Below, piece by piece: positions 1 to 11,800 of a stretch of 64,000 nt of DNA. The DNA is from Lepus europaeus. Lineage: Eukaryota; Chordata; Mammalia; Lagomorpha; Leporidae. Numbering within the stretch: the first letter of the stretch is position 1; each line of letters begins with the position of its first letter. The notes below the pieces were generated by a model, which did not search any database, was not told the origin of the DNA, and saw only the letters and a program-made list of their open reading frames with translations. The position numbers and the translations under genes were made by a program. The DNA lies in the NCBI RefSeq assembly GCF_033115175.1, contig NC_084827.1:143585701-143649700 (forward strand), read 5' to 3'.

Positions 1-297
1 CAGACTGCATGCATCTTTGTTGGTGAGATGCATTTCTTGTAGGCAGCAAATAGATGGGTCTCATTTTTTAATCCATTCAGCCAGTCTGTATCTTTTAACT
101 GGAGAGCTGAGGCCATTTACATTCAAGGTGACTACTGAAAAGTAAAAATTTGGCCCTGCCATTTGTTCATAAACATCCCTAAGTTTATGTTGGATTTCTC
201 TTGTACTTCTACTGGGGGATTTTTTGTCTTCACCTGCTTTCATAATGATGAGCATGTTTCTGTGTTTCTATGTGTAGCACATACTTAAGCATCTTTT

Positions 298-651
298 TTT
301 TTTTTTTTTTTTTTTTACTTTTTGACAGGCAGAGTGGACAGTGAGAGAGAGAGACAGAGAGAAAGGTCTTCCTTTTTGCCGTTGGTTCACCCTCCAATGG
401 CCGCCGTGGTAGCGCGTTGCGGCCAGCGCACCGCACTGATCCGATGGCAGGAGCCAGGGGCTTATCCTGGTCTCCCATGGGGTGCAGGGCCCAAGCACTT
501 GGGCCATCCTCCACTGCACTCCCTGGCCACAGCAGAGAGCTGGCCTGGAAGAGGGGCAACCAGGACAGGATCGGTGCCCCGACCGGGACTAGAACCTGGT
601 GTGCCAGCGCCGCAAGGCGGAGGATTAGCCTATTGAGCCGCGGCGCCGGCC
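298..651 (-). mobile_element. CSINE, full length
   Basis: Lagomorph C-repeat: a tRNA-derived GC-rich head (reads GGCCGGCGCCGCGGCTCAAT from 651 downward), a body with a CT-rich segment and an A-tail. Here a perfect 11-bp target duplication aagcatctttt flanks it (287-297, 652-662). Very little decay, so young; inserted into the L1 fragment. Confidence 0.95.
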
Positions 652-720
652 AAGCATCTTTTGTAAGACTGGAGGAGTGGTGAAAAATTCTTTCAATTTC
701 TGTTTGTTATGGAAAGTCTT

Positions 721-1075
721 TTTTTTAAATATATGTACAGAAGATCAATTTAGTATATATTAAGTAAAGATTTCAACAGTTTGCACCCACATAGAAACAC
801 AAAGTGAAAAATATTGTTTGAGTACTAGTTATAGCATTAAATCACAATGTACAGCACATTAAGGACAGAGATCCTACATGAGGAGTAAGTGCACAGTGAC
901 TCCTGTTGTTGACTTAACAAATTGACACTCTTGTTTATGGCATCAGTAATCACCCTAGGCTCTTATCACAAGTTGCCAAGGCTATGGAAGCCTTTTGAGT
1001 TCACCAACTCTGATCATATTTGGACAAGGTCGTAGTCAAAGTGGAAGTTCTCTCCTCCCTTCAGAGAAAGGTACC
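721..1075 (-). mobile_element. 5'-truncated L1 3' UTR insertion
   Basis: A 14-bp duplication ttatggaaagtctt flanks it (707-720, 1076-1089). The insert matches, in reverse, part of the L1 3' UTR at 38281-38640 (CTCATGTGGGATCTCTGTCC-type region). It lacks the G-rich terminal block, so it ended at an internal A-rich site. Confidence 0.85.
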
Positions 1076-2146
1076 TTATGGAAAGTCTTTATTCCACCTT
1101 CATTCATAAATGAGAGCTTTGCAAGGTACAGTATTTGGGGTTGACAGTTTTTTTTTTTTTTTTCTGAAGTCTTGGACTATATCTCACCATTCTCTTCTAG
1201 GCTATAGGGTTTCTGATGAGAAGTGAGCCCTGAATCTAATTGGAGGTCCTCTGAAAGTAATCCGGCATTTCTCTTATGCGCATTTTAGAATCATGTTTTA
1301 CTGTGGAAAGCTTGACTACAAAGTGTTGTGATGAAGATCTTCTCTGGGCATGTCTGTTAGAAGTCCTATGTGCTTCCTCTGTTTGGATGTCCTTTTGTTT
1401 CTCCAAATTGGGGCAGTTTTCTGTAATTAGTTCACTAAATAGGCTTTGTAGTCCATTCCCTCTTTCCATGCCTTCAGGAACTCTTAAGACCTGTATGTTG
1501 TCTCATTTGATAGTAACCCATTAATCTCCAACATTGTTTTTAAGTTTTCTATTTCCTTCTTTTTTTTTTTTTTTTTTTGGTCTGATTCTAATATTTCCAA
1601 AGATTTGTCTTCTAGTTTTGATATTCTTTCTTCTGCCTTGCCAAGTCTGCTGTTAAGGCTTTCCATCACATTGTTTATTTGATCTATTGAATTCTCCATT
1701 TCAATATTTCATTTGGATTTCTCTTTAAAGCTTCAATTTCATGGGAATCATTTTCATTCATGTCATGTATGGTTTTCTTTAGTGTGTGGATTTGCTTTTA
1801 ATTGCTTTTGAGTAATCCTATTATTAAATTTTTGAATTCCATTTCTGGCATTTTCTCCATCTCATCATCTTCACATTCTAATACTGAAATGTCATTGTGT
1901 TCCTTTGTGGTGGGGTTCATGGTGTCTTCCTTATTCTTTTTAAGATTTATTTATTCATTTGATATGAATAATTGTGGTCAGAGGGTGGACTGTGGTTGAT
2001 TATAAAAATAGCTATATTTCACCCCTCTCTATATCACTGTCCTTTGTGAATTTGCAGTTTTCTCCATTAAATGCTGGAATCTATTTCTCCACCCCTTGAA
2101 TTAGGCTGGATTTGTTTCCTGCCCATGACAACTAGAATGTGCTAGA

Positions 2147-2504
2147 GGCCGGCGCCGCAGCTCAACAGGCTAATCCTCCGCCTCGCAGCGCCGGCACACC
2201 GGGTTCTAGTCCCGGTCGGGGCACCGATCCTGTCCCGGTTGCCCCTCTTCCAGGCCAGCTCTCTGCTGTGGCCAGGGAGTGCAGTGGAGGATGGCCCAAG
2301 TGCTTGGGCCCTGCACCCCATGGGAGACCAGGAAAAGCACCTGGCTCCTGCCATCGGATCAGCGCGCTGCGCCGGCCGCAGCGCGCCTACCGCGGCGGCC
2401 ATTGGAGGGTGAACCAACGGCAAAAGGAAGACCTTTCTCTCTGTCTCTCTCTCTCACTGTCCACTCTGCCTGTCAAAAAGTAAAAAAAAAAAAAAAAAAA
2501 AAAA
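2147..2504 (+). mobile_element. CSINE, full length
   Basis: 13-bp duplication agaatgtgctaga at 2134-2146 and 2505-2517; long pure A-tail; young copy. Confidence 0.95.
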
Positions 2505-2863
2505 AGAATGTGCTAGAAATAATATTGTGCAAGTTCCATTGTCTAGGCCTTACTTTCGGTCACTTTCTTAGGTCCTGAAACCATGACAAAAGCCTAGTCT
2601 AGTCTCCTAGATGATAAGAGATACTTAGCCTTGTCAACCCTGTTGCCTTAGTTAATAACCAGTCCCCAGACATGCAATTGAAGCTATCATAGAGGAGCCA
2701 TCCCCCAGCCATTAGTCTAGAGGAATACAGACATCAATCAACATCAGCTGAGGCTGGCTCAAATTAGCATAGCAGCCCAGCTAACTAGCAGACTCATGAG
2801 CAACATAAATGCTATTATTATAGGCCAGTAGGTTAATTTGTTGTACCATGTTATTTCAATAGA

Positions 2864-3003
2864 TGATATATATGATATATATAGATAGATAGATAGATAG
2901 ATGATTATTTCTATATATTCCCTCCTCTTCATATTAAATATATATATACATATATATATACATACACACACATATAAATATATATACACATACACACACA
3001 TAT
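2864..3003. repeat. Compound microsatellite
   Basis: Runs of TAGA, TATATACA and CACACA units in about 140 bp. Slippage-prone and probably length-variable. Confidence 0.9.
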
Positions 3004-3661
3004 GTAATACTGAAATATATGTCTAACTGGGTTCCCTTGCACATTTTCCCCTCCTTCAGTTTCTTCTCCATAGTGCTATAAAACTAACCTTGAGTTTTCC
3101 TACTTAGAATTCTTAAGTGGCTCCCTAATTCTTTCAGGGTAAATGTTATGGTTAGTCTCATACAATGCCAGTTTTATGCAATTATTAATCTATTTTTCTA
3201 TAGATAAGTTATTCTGGACCTTTCCTACAATATATGGCTAGCTTCTCTCACTAAGTGTACTTTCAAGGTCCATCCATGTGTTAGCATGTATCGGTACTTC
3301 ATTTCTTATATTACTGAATGATATTACACTGCATAATTACATCACATTTATCAATTTGTTAGTTTATGGAAATTTGGATTGTTTTCACTTCTTGGTTACT
3401 TTGTATAATGATACTATGAACATCTGTGAACAGCTTGCTGGTAGATAAGCTTTCATTTCTCTTGAATATACAGGTAGGAGTGGAACTGATGGATCACATG
3501 GTAAACCCATGTTTAACATCTTGAAAAACTGTTTTGTAAAGCAGGTATGCCATTCTTTCTAGCAACACATGAGGATTCCTACTTCTCCACATCATTGTCA
3601 ACATTTGTTGTCCTTTTTTTAAAACTATAACCCTCTTAGCAAATATGTAGTATCTCTTGCA
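3004..3661 (-). mobile_element. Ancient L1 remnant (proximal part)
   Basis: About 3200-3660 resembles the antisense of old mammalian L1 (phrases like gtccatccatgtgttagcatgta and gtggaactgatggatcacatgg). No frame survives. 3004-3200 shows nothing clear. Confidence 0.5.
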
Positions 3662-4158
3662 ATTATTTTAAAAAGATTTAATTTTTTATGAAAGGTAGTT
3701 ACAGAGAAAGAATGACAATTGGAGAGAGAGAGAGATGGGGGGGGAGAGAGAGAGAGAATCTCCCATCCTTTGCCCATAAAGATTCAAAAGGATACAGAAA
3801 CAGACTAAAGGAAGCACACTTTTTCCCCACAATGAGTGGTTTGTACAGCCCTACAAGAGACACTTGGAGAGAGTCACAGCTCAAATCAGTTGAGGTATGT
3901 ATATCATTTATTGGAAGTCACTGACACTGCACTTCCTTTTCCCAAATGGCTGAAAGGCTAAGGTTGGGCCAGGAGAAAGCCAGGAGCCTGGAACTGGATA
4001 CTGATCTTCCACATGGGTGGCAGGGGTCTAAACGCTGCCTTCTTAGGTTCATTATCTGGGAGCTGGAAAGGAAGTGCAGCAGCAGGAACTAGAATCAGCA
4101 TTCAAATGGGATGCTGGCATCACAGGCAGCAGCTAAACCTGCTTGTCAAAACACCAGC
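3662..4158 (-). mobile_element. Old inverted CSINE containing a foreign 175-bp insert
   Basis: A decayed SINE (A-tail side at 3662, head near 4158) split by the sequence at 3771-3942. On either side the text reads like other inverted CSINEs (aatctcccatcc / cccaaatggctg). See the entry at 5086 for the partner copy. Confidence 0.65.
3771..3942 (+). repeat. Unassigned 175-bp repeat, copy 1
   Basis: From gcccataaagattcaaaagg to cactgcacttcc. It is present again as the reverse complement at 5086-5268 with only about a dozen differences. It has no obvious tail or terminal repeats. Confidence 0.75.
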
Positions 4159-4740
4159 TTCCTCTTTTGATTCTAATTTGTATTTCCTTAGTGGCTAATC
4201 ATGATAATCATCACCTCATGAGCTTATTGTACATTTGTATGTCTTTTTTTCCATTCAGATCCTTTGTTCATTAAAAAAACTGGGTTGTCTTTTTATAAAA
4301 TGGTAATAATCCTTTGTACTTTTTTATATAAGTCCATTATCAGATACGTGATTCTCAAATATTTTCTCTCATCCTGTGAGCTGCCATTTCACTTTTTACT
4401 GGTATCCTTTGAAACATCAAGTTTTTTATTTAGGTGAAGGATTATTACCATTAATTTTACAACTGACTGATAGTGAATGGTGAGTGCCTTTTTGAAATAT
4501 GACTTGTCCAACTGAGTATTTTTATTGAGAAAATAAATATAGTCCACCAGTCTTTCCCACTCCCTATTGTAATATATATAACAAATTATACTTTTAGTGA
4601 TACACATAAAGCCTCTGTAGATTCTGGAACTTTTGTCTTTTAATGTTGTTCTTCCAAATATAAATTAGCCTTTCTAAGATTCCTTCTAATTTTGCAAAAT
4701 ATTCTATTATATTGAGCAGTATAACAATAGTTCTCATCAC
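4159..4740 (-). mobile_element. Ancient L1 remnant (distal part)
   Basis: About 4160-4430 continues the antisense L1-like text (tccattatcagatacgtgattctcaaatattttctctcat), interrupted by the SINE at 3662. The remainder is AT-rich and unclear. Confidence 0.5.
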
Positions 4741-4744
4741 CTTA

Positions 4745-5006
4745 CAGGACTATCAGAAAAGAGGGGGAAACTTACACCACCAGTTACAGTAACTTTATAC
4801 ATGCAAGACCTCTTGCTAGGATGGAAAGTCCAGCTGTGAAAGAGAATAAAATGGGATGGGGTAGGGCGCGGGGAGGGTGAAGTGCTGGGTCAATTGCGGG
4901 TGGGAGGGAAGTTATGGGAGGGGGAAGCCATTGTAATCCATAAGCTGTACACTGGAAATTTATATTCATTAAATAAAAGTTTAAAAAAAAAAAAAAGAAA
5001 AAAAAA
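4745..5006 (+). mobile_element. 5'-truncated L1 3' end
   Basis: Carries the rabbit L1 terminal block (gcgggtgggagggaagttatgggagggggaag... in parts, then AATAAA and an A-tail). The last about 110 bp match 38709-38800. No clear duplication was found. Confidence 0.85.
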
Positions 5007-5085
5007 AGTGGTACTTCACAAAATTGTTCTCCTGTAAGAAAGAGGGGCTAGACAAAGAAAATAGATGTCTCCATGATATCAAGAG

Positions 5086-5268
5086 ATCTGTAAAAAGGAA
5101 GTGCAGTGTCAGTGACTTCCAATAAATGATATACATACCTCAACTGATTTGAGCTGTGACTCTCTCTCCAAGTATCTCTTGTAGGGTTGTACAAATCCCT
5201 CATTGTGGGGAAAAAGTGTGCTTTCTTTAGTCTGTTGCTGTACCCTTTTGAATCTTTATGGGCATTTC
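5086..5268 (-). repeat. Unassigned 175-bp repeat, copy 2 (inverted)
   Basis: Reverse complement of 3771-3942 at roughly 93-95 percent by eye. It is not inside a SINE here. Confidence 0.75.
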
Positions 5269-5561
5269 TCAAAGACTTCAATTTCCTTAGAGATATTTAG
5301 AAAACTTTGTATTTAGCATTTGCTATAGTTTTCTTTGTATTACACAAGAGCTCCCATTCCTTTCAACAGAGATAGATTTCACTTAAAAGTCAACCTAAAA
5401 AACCAGACTACAAGAATCAAAAACCGCATCTGCAATATATGCAGGTGTCTGGATTTTTAGGTTACATAAAAGGAATCCTCTAAAGAGGGAAAGTAACATG
5501 TATGCAATTTGCAAAACATAATGAAGGCTCACTGCTTAACTATGGTTATATAATCAAATTC
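5269..5561. other. Unassigned AT-rich intergenic DNA
   Basis: Nothing recognisable. Confidence 0.6.
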
Positions 5562-5885
5562 TATTTTTTTAAAGATTTATTTATTTATTTGAAAGTCAGA
5601 GTTATAGAGAGACAGAGAAAGAGATCTTCCATCCACTGCTTTGCTCCCCAAATGGCCACAACAGTCAGGACTGGACCAGGCCCAAGCTAGGAACCAGAAG
5701 CTTCTTCCAGGTCTCCCATGTGGGTGCAGGGCCCCAAGCACTTGGGCCATCCTCCACTGTTTCCCAGGCACATCTGCAGGGAGCTGGATAGCAAGTGGAG
5801 CAGCCAGGACTTCAACCAGCACCCATTTGGGATGCTGGCATTGCAGGCAGTGGCTTAATTCACCATGCCACAATGCCATCCCCAA
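5562..5885 (-). mobile_element. CSINE, older copy
   Basis: A-tail side at 5562 (aaagatttatttatttatttgaaag), head near 5885. Decayed, without a clear duplication. Confidence 0.85.
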
Positions 5886-6324
5886 ACTACATTTCTTTGT
5901 AATTACTAATACTTCTTAGTAATTATAATTGAATAATTTTTGGTTACTTACAATACTGTGATGTCAAATGGAATCCAATTATTTAGAGAACATTAGCACA
6001 TTATATCTTATCTCTGCGAAACTAGTAACTGTATATGTAAGAAAATTATATTTTATCATTTGCTCATTTGTGTTCCTGTGTGGAGCAAAGAAAATGACAT
6101 GTTTGCTTAAACATACACACACACGCATAAACAGAATAGCTGTATATAAAATGTTTACTTAGTGTAATTTTTGTAATCCCCGATAATTTCCAGACACTCT
6201 TCCAGTCCCTTGCCTCACATAATATTTAAAACACTAGATCCCCCCCCCCCCCCGCCCTTCTCTGTCTCCAGGATACATTCTGACACATCTTCCTACAGAA
6301 CTGGCTGACTGCAAGATAAGGAGT
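5886..6324. other. Intergenic DNA with short simple repeats
   Basis: AT-rich; (CA)n at about 6114-6124 and a C homopolymer at about 6241-6256 that is error-prone in sequencing. No gene seen. Confidence 0.6.
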
Positions 6325-6752
6325 TGTAAGGGTCGTGGAACGTCTACCGCCAAGGAACGACTCCAAGAGACACTCTCATGCAATCAGCAAAGGGTTTATT
6401 TTCTCCAGCATGCTGGGGCTGTCTGAACACTCAGGAACAGAGCAGCCCCAAGAGAAAGAAGGCTAGGATTTTTATACAGTGCAACAAACAAATGGGAGGG
6501 GGTGAATTCATACAAAGGTCACTAAGTTACAGGAACTTACTGCAGCTCTTTCCAGGCACATGGAAGCTATCGCCTGAGACAGTTACACAAAGCAGTTTCC
6601 CAAGGCTATTTCTCAAGCGGACGGGGACAGTTTCACAGGCAAGCGGGGACACATGTTTCAACAGAGATAGTTTGGTTCCTTATCACTATGGCTGCACTTG
6701 GATTTTTGCAGTTTCAGTTTTATGGCTTTACTTTTAAGCTTTTAACCCTTCA
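6325..6752 (-). repeat. Proviral 3' LTR
   Basis: 428 bp, nearly identical to the copy at 14219-14644. U3 begins TGAAGGG directly after the polypurine tract. The TATA-like element is at 6469-6478 and the AATAAA signal at 6395-6400 (minus strand), so polyadenylation of proviral or read-through transcripts would occur here. Confidence 0.92.
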
Positions 6753-6768
6753 TTCCCCACTTCTTCTT
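6753..6768 (-). other. Polypurine tract
   Basis: Minus strand AAGAAGAAGTGGGGAA immediately before the U3 terminus TGAAGGG of the 3' LTR; the plus-strand primer site in retroviral reverse transcription. Confidence 0.85.
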
Positions 6769-6784
6769 GTGGGGATTTCCAATC

Positions 6785-8816
6785 CTAGAGATCCTCTGTT
6801 TCGGCATTTTCAAGGGCTGTATATTTTTGTCTAATTATCATTAGTTTAACATTACTAATTTGTTCCCGCAGGAAGGTGACAAGCCTATCAAGGATGCACG
6901 GACCAATGGTTACGATTAGAAGTAGAATTATTAGAGGATCAGCCAGGGCCGACAGTAGAGTTGTGAGCCTTGGAGACTGAGTGAACCATGATTCGAACCA
7001 GCCCTGTTGTGTCTCCCTTTCTCGCTGTCGGTCTCTTAATCGTTCTCTCAGTTTGGCCATTGAGTCCCTTACCACTCCGGTGCGGTTGGCATAGAAGCAA
7101 CATTCTTCCTTAAGAGCAGCACATAAGCCCCCTTCCTTCATGAAAATGAGATCTAATCCCCGTCTATTTTGCAAAACCACCTCAGATAGGGATGTTAGCA
7201 ACTGCTCCAGTGCTGTTACTGATGTTTCTGAATCTTTTAGGTCCTGAGCCATGGCAGCCTGTAGTTGTGCTAAATGTTGTTTTCCATACACAAGGGCCGC
7301 CATCCCTGTTTTTATCCCGGCAGCCGTCCCAAACCCTAAGAGAACAGCCAGTGTGATAGACACAGGTTCCCGTCGGAACCGGGTTGTTCTGCTTTCCACA
7401 AGCTCCGCGAAAGTGTCTGCTTCATGGTAAAGCACCCTGGGATACAACTGGACCATTATGCAATAGTCTCTAGATTGATTAAAAATTAAGGTGGAAATAC
7501 AGGGAGTCAGTCCGGTACTACAGGCCCACCAGACCCCTGGGTCAGGTGCCCAATAATGCGAGGCAGAGGTATTGAGAGTAATGGCCTGTTCACATAGAGT
7601 CTTAGAAACCTCTGCAGGGGGTGACCCTATGCATAATCCCTTCCCTGACACCTCAGGTAAAGTAAGCTTGTGGCTGCCACCCCAGTCACAGGAAGAGGAG
7701 TTTATCATCCGGGGGGAGCTGCTGAGTGCAGTGCCTTCATAATAAGGGGGCGAGGCAGAGAGGCATAGCCAGCAGAACTGGGTTAAATTTCCCTGAGAAG
7801 AGTTCAGTGCAGAGTACGCACCCGCAATTAGGTTAAAGAGCGGGGGAGCAGGTTGACGGCGGGGTTGCGTCGGAGTAGCCTGTGCGATGGATTTCGGGGT
7901 GGGTCTGAGGATAGGCTGGCTGGGAGTGGGTCTGGGAGTGCCGGGCTTATGGGAAGTGGGTAGCTTGGGTTTGACAGCTTACATTGGGGCCTACTGGCCT
8001 TGAGGCCGGGGCCTTTTTTAATCTGATGGTGAACCATAAGCCAAAATCGTATCTGGTGACATAGTACCTCAGCCCCCATGTTCTCCCTTTCATCCAGCTG
8101 GAGAGCGTGGAAATGTCCCTCCCTTTAGTAGTAAAGGTAATGTTTAACGGGTTGCAGAGGGGAGTGTTAGCACAACCAGTTTGGGACAACTTAGAGGTGA
8201 CGCATTTGTCTCCTCCTTCAGGGGTGAAGTTGCGATGCACCGTGATCCAGTCCCAACTGGAAGATGGTTTCCAATAGGCAGACCCAGTGGTTTCACAGCC
8301 CCATGTACTACAGTACAGGGACTCTGGTCCCCCACACTGTCTGATTTGGCTCCGGGTACGGCCATCTTTGGGACATACATAAAATTCTCGCTGACGAAGA
8401 AAACACCGTCTCTGTCTGTCTCTACACCCACAGTAATCCCCCAGATAGAGACGGGGATAGTCTCTGCTCTGGGGACCCTCTAAGGGAATATTATCTGGGG
8501 ATTCTTGATTAGGCAAATCCCAGGTATCTAATCCAGCAGCCAGTTGACATACATCGGGGTGTAGGGTGGGCCACCACATCCCAGGGGTATGTGTCCCATT
8601 AATAGACCAAGCCACCTGTCCAGTGGGGGTATATACCTCCCACACCAATAGTTGGGGTGCATGGGGATTACTAAATGTTAGGGGGAGGGTCCACAGTCCC
8701 ACCCACATGGTGAACCCGAAGTTTAAGGGGATTTTCAGTCTTTTCCAATTGTCACTCCGGTCCTGCAGGTGGAGCGGGCTTGAGGTGGGAGGCATGGATC
8801 CAGGAAGCGACGCCAT
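6785..8816 (-). pseudogene. env: Proviral env, broken in the surface subunit
   Basis: Begins at the ATG at 8816, overlapping the integrase end. The surface subunit is open to about 8010 and contains N-glycosylation sites (NGT, NFT, NIT). The frame then changes in an A-rich/Pro-rich stretch near 8010 and again near 7840. After that it is open to the TAG at 6787-6785. This distal part holds the CWLC motif (about 7775), the cleavage-site-like RFRR (about 7350), a hydrophobic fusion-peptide region, a CX6CC motif (CAALKEECC) preceded by LQNRRGLD, a membrane anchor (about 6960-6880) and a cytoplasmic tail. As it stands it cannot give a full-length envelope protein. Confidence 0.88.
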
Positions 8817-11800
8817 CAACTTTACCTGCTGTCGGGGTTGTGAGGATCACCACGTAGGGACCTTTCCACTGCGGTTTCAGGTTGTGTGCTTGATGTCTTC
8901 GCACGTACACAGAGTCCCCGACCTGGAAGGAGTGTGGCAGTCACTTCTCCCGGCTGATAATTAGCAGACAGTTGCCACCAGATGTGCTTTTGGACCTCTT
9001 CCAATTCCTTTAATCTGGTAATTAAAGGGGTACAAGATATAGAGTAGGTATCTATATTGGAGGCAAAATATTTAACAGGTGGTAGGGAGCCATGCAGCAC
9101 CTCGAAAGGAGTAAGGTTAAACATAGACAGGGAAGGGGTATTTCTGGCCTGAAAGAGGGCATAAGGTAGGAGCAGGGTCCAATCCTTTGAGCCAGTCTCT
9201 ATAGCTAATTTAGTTAAAGTCTCCTTAATTGTTCTGTTCATTCTTTCTACCTGACCTCAACTTTGGGGCCGATAAGCACAATATAACTTCCAATTGATCC
9301 CCAAGATCCTGGCCAGACCCTGACTTACCTGGGCTACGAACGCCGGACTGCTGTCAGACCCGATTACCTGAGGCAGTCCGAACAGAGGAAAAATCTCTTC
9401 CAGTATTTTCTTGGCCACGACGAGAGCAGTTTCTTTATGGGTGGGGAAAGCTTCTACCCACCCCGAGAAAGTGTCCACAAAAACTAGAAGATACTTATAG
9501 CCATATTTGGCAGTCCTGACTTCAGTGAAATCCACTTCCCAGAACTGTCCCGGCCTGTCTCCCTGTAGTCTTTTTCCTTCTGGTGTCTGGATTGGGTAGG
9601 CATTTACCGCCTGACAGGCTTTGCATTCATTGGCAACCTGTTTCACTAGATGCTTGTTGTCAGAGGGGGATAGGGAGAAAGGCTGATCACCCAGTAGAAT
9701 TTGTAACTTTCGTGCCCCCAGGTGAGTAAAGCGCTGAACCTGCTGTAAGTAAGGAACTGCCCGCTGCTCTAGGGTTTCTTCTCTATGTTCCGGTGGGGCA
9801 TGCGTCTCACTTTCCGCTGCAAGGGTACAGACCTCAGGTTCCCACAGAGCAGCTGCTTTTGCTTCCTCGTCAGCTCTTTGGTTTCCCACAGTTATTGGAT
9901 CCGACCCTTTTTGGTGACTAGGGCAGTGTACTATGGCCAGTTTTGAAGGTAGTGAGACGGCTGCCAGGAGGCGGAGGATTTCAGCCTTGTGTTTTATTTC
10001 TTTTCCCGCCGAAGTTAATAGTCCCCTTTGTTGGTAAATAGCCCCATGTACATGCGCGGTGGCGAAGGCATAGCGACTATCAGTATAGATGGTTGCCCGT
10101 TTTCCTGTCGCCAACTCCAATGCCTTTGTTAGCACAAGCAACTCAGCCTTCTGGGCTGAAGTTCCTTCCGGCAAGCTCGCTGACCAAATGGTTGTTGTTA
10201 TACTAACCACTGTCGCCCCCGCTCGCCGCTTACCATCCATCGAGAAGCTGGTTCCATCCGTGAACCAGGTTACCTCTGAGTCAGGCAGTGGCTGGTCCGT
10301 CAGGTCTCGGCGGATTCCAGCTTCTTCTGCCAGGACGTCTTGGAAGGTGTGCAGGACAGGCTCCGTGGTCTCGTCCAGAAGCAGGGTGGCAGGGTTTAAA
10401 GTAGTAGGAGAACCGAAAGTAACTTGGTCTTTGTCCAGTAGGATGCTTTGGTAATGGGTGATGTGAGCATTTGAAAGCCACCGATCAGGGGGCTGCCGGA
10501 TGACACTTTCTAGGGAATGCGGAGCTATGATGGTTAATTTTTGTCCCAGAGTCAATTTGTCCGCATCTTTAGTCAACAAGGCAGCCGCTGCAATGGCCTT
10601 TAAGCATCGAGGCCATCCACTCGCCACTGCGTCCAGGCGCTTAGATAGGCTACTGGCCGCTTCCTGGGTCCCAAAGTCTGGGTTAGGACTCCCCGAGCCA
10701 CCCCTTTTCTCTCTTCGATGTAAAGGGTGAACAGCTTTTCAACATTTGGCAAAGCCAGTGCTGGAGCCGTGAGCAGGGCTCATTTGATATCATCAAAGGT
10801 CCGTTGCTGTTCGGGCCCCTAGGTAAAGTCTTCATTACCCTTAAGAAGCGGGTAAAGCGGGGCGGCTAGAGAGGCAAACCCTGGTATCCACAATCTACAG
10901 AACCCAGCTGTTCCCAGGAATTCCCGGAGCTGTTTTCGGGAAGCGGGTACAGGGATCTGGGTTACAGTCTTTTTGCGGGCTTCCGTCAGCCAGCGCCTTC
11001 CATCCTTGAGGGTGTAGCCTAGGAAGGTAACTTCCTGCTGGCACAATTGGGCCTTTTTGGCGGAGGCCCGATACCCCAGCCTGGCTAGTTCCTGTAAGAG
11101 TGACTGAGTCCCGTACTCACATTGTTCCTGGGTCATTGCGGCCAACAGTAGGTCATCCACGTACTGTAGCAGCGTTACCTCTGGATGGTCACTTCTGAAG
11201 TGGCTTAGATCGTGATGAAGCACCTCACCAAAGATAGTAGGGGAGTTTTTGAAACCTTGTGGCAAGCGGGTCCAAGTTAGTTGTCCTGATATTCCCGCTT
11301 CAGGATCTGGCCACTCAAAGGCAAATAGAGGTTGACTGTCTGCATGTAGCCGTAAACAGAAAAACGCATCCTTCAGGTCCAATACAGTACCAAGTATGAT
11401 CAGGACTGAGGGCGCTTAGTAGGTTGTAAGGGTTAGGCACAGTAGGGTGGATATCCTGCACTCGGCTATTAACTTCTCTTAAGTCCTGTACAGGGCGATA
11501 GCCCTGAGACCCGGGTTTCTTAACAGGCAGTAAGGGTGTATTCCAGGCCGAATGGCAAGGCTTCAAGACTCCTAGGGAAAGCAGTTTTTTTATGTGGGGC
11601 CTTATTCCTTCCTTGGCTTCTTTGCTCATAGGATATTGCCTAACCCGGATGGGGGTGGCACTGGTTTTTTATGGTTACCACTACCGGCAGTTGGTGGGTG
11701 GCCAATCCTAGCCCTGCCGTTTCTGCCCAGGAGGCAGGGAAGTTGGTAAGCCAAGGTTGGACTTCCTGTTCCTGGGTTTTCACTGGACTTTCGTGGAGTC

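Larger units (their letters stand above)
1..2146 (-). mobile_element. L1 fragment, ORF1 and start of ORF2, interrupted
   Basis: Minus-strand rabbit-type L1. 150-1 translates to the start of ORF2 (VVTLNVNGL, then RLAEWIK and CCLQEMHLT, the endonuclease domain), cut by the window edge. 1700-1236 translates to ORF1: a coiled coil (NSRLGKAEERISKLEDK), then GLQSLFSELITENCPNLEKQ. Poly-T slippage, stops and two insertions (SINE 298-651, L1 tail 721-1075) break it, so it is inactive. Host DNA may resume before 2146. Confidence 0.8.

Noticed and set aside
298-651. Functional tRNA gene in the SINE heads
   Set aside because: The GC-rich head is tRNA-derived, but no complete cloverleaf with an anticodon arm could be folded by eye and it is joined to a SINE body.
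322-683. Recurring open frames with similar Arg/Gly-rich products at many loci (322-683, 2139-2483, 25362-25637, 43581-43860, 55190-55544)
   Set aside because: They are all translations of CSINE copies on either strand, not a gene family.
2864-3003. CRISPR-like array or replication origin in the repeated TAGA/TATATACA tract
   Set aside because: Simple microsatellite without spacers, in mammalian DNA.
6785-8816. Intact syncytin-like envelope gene
   Set aside because: The surface subunit has two frame changes, near 8010 and 7840, so no full-length product is possible from this copy as read.
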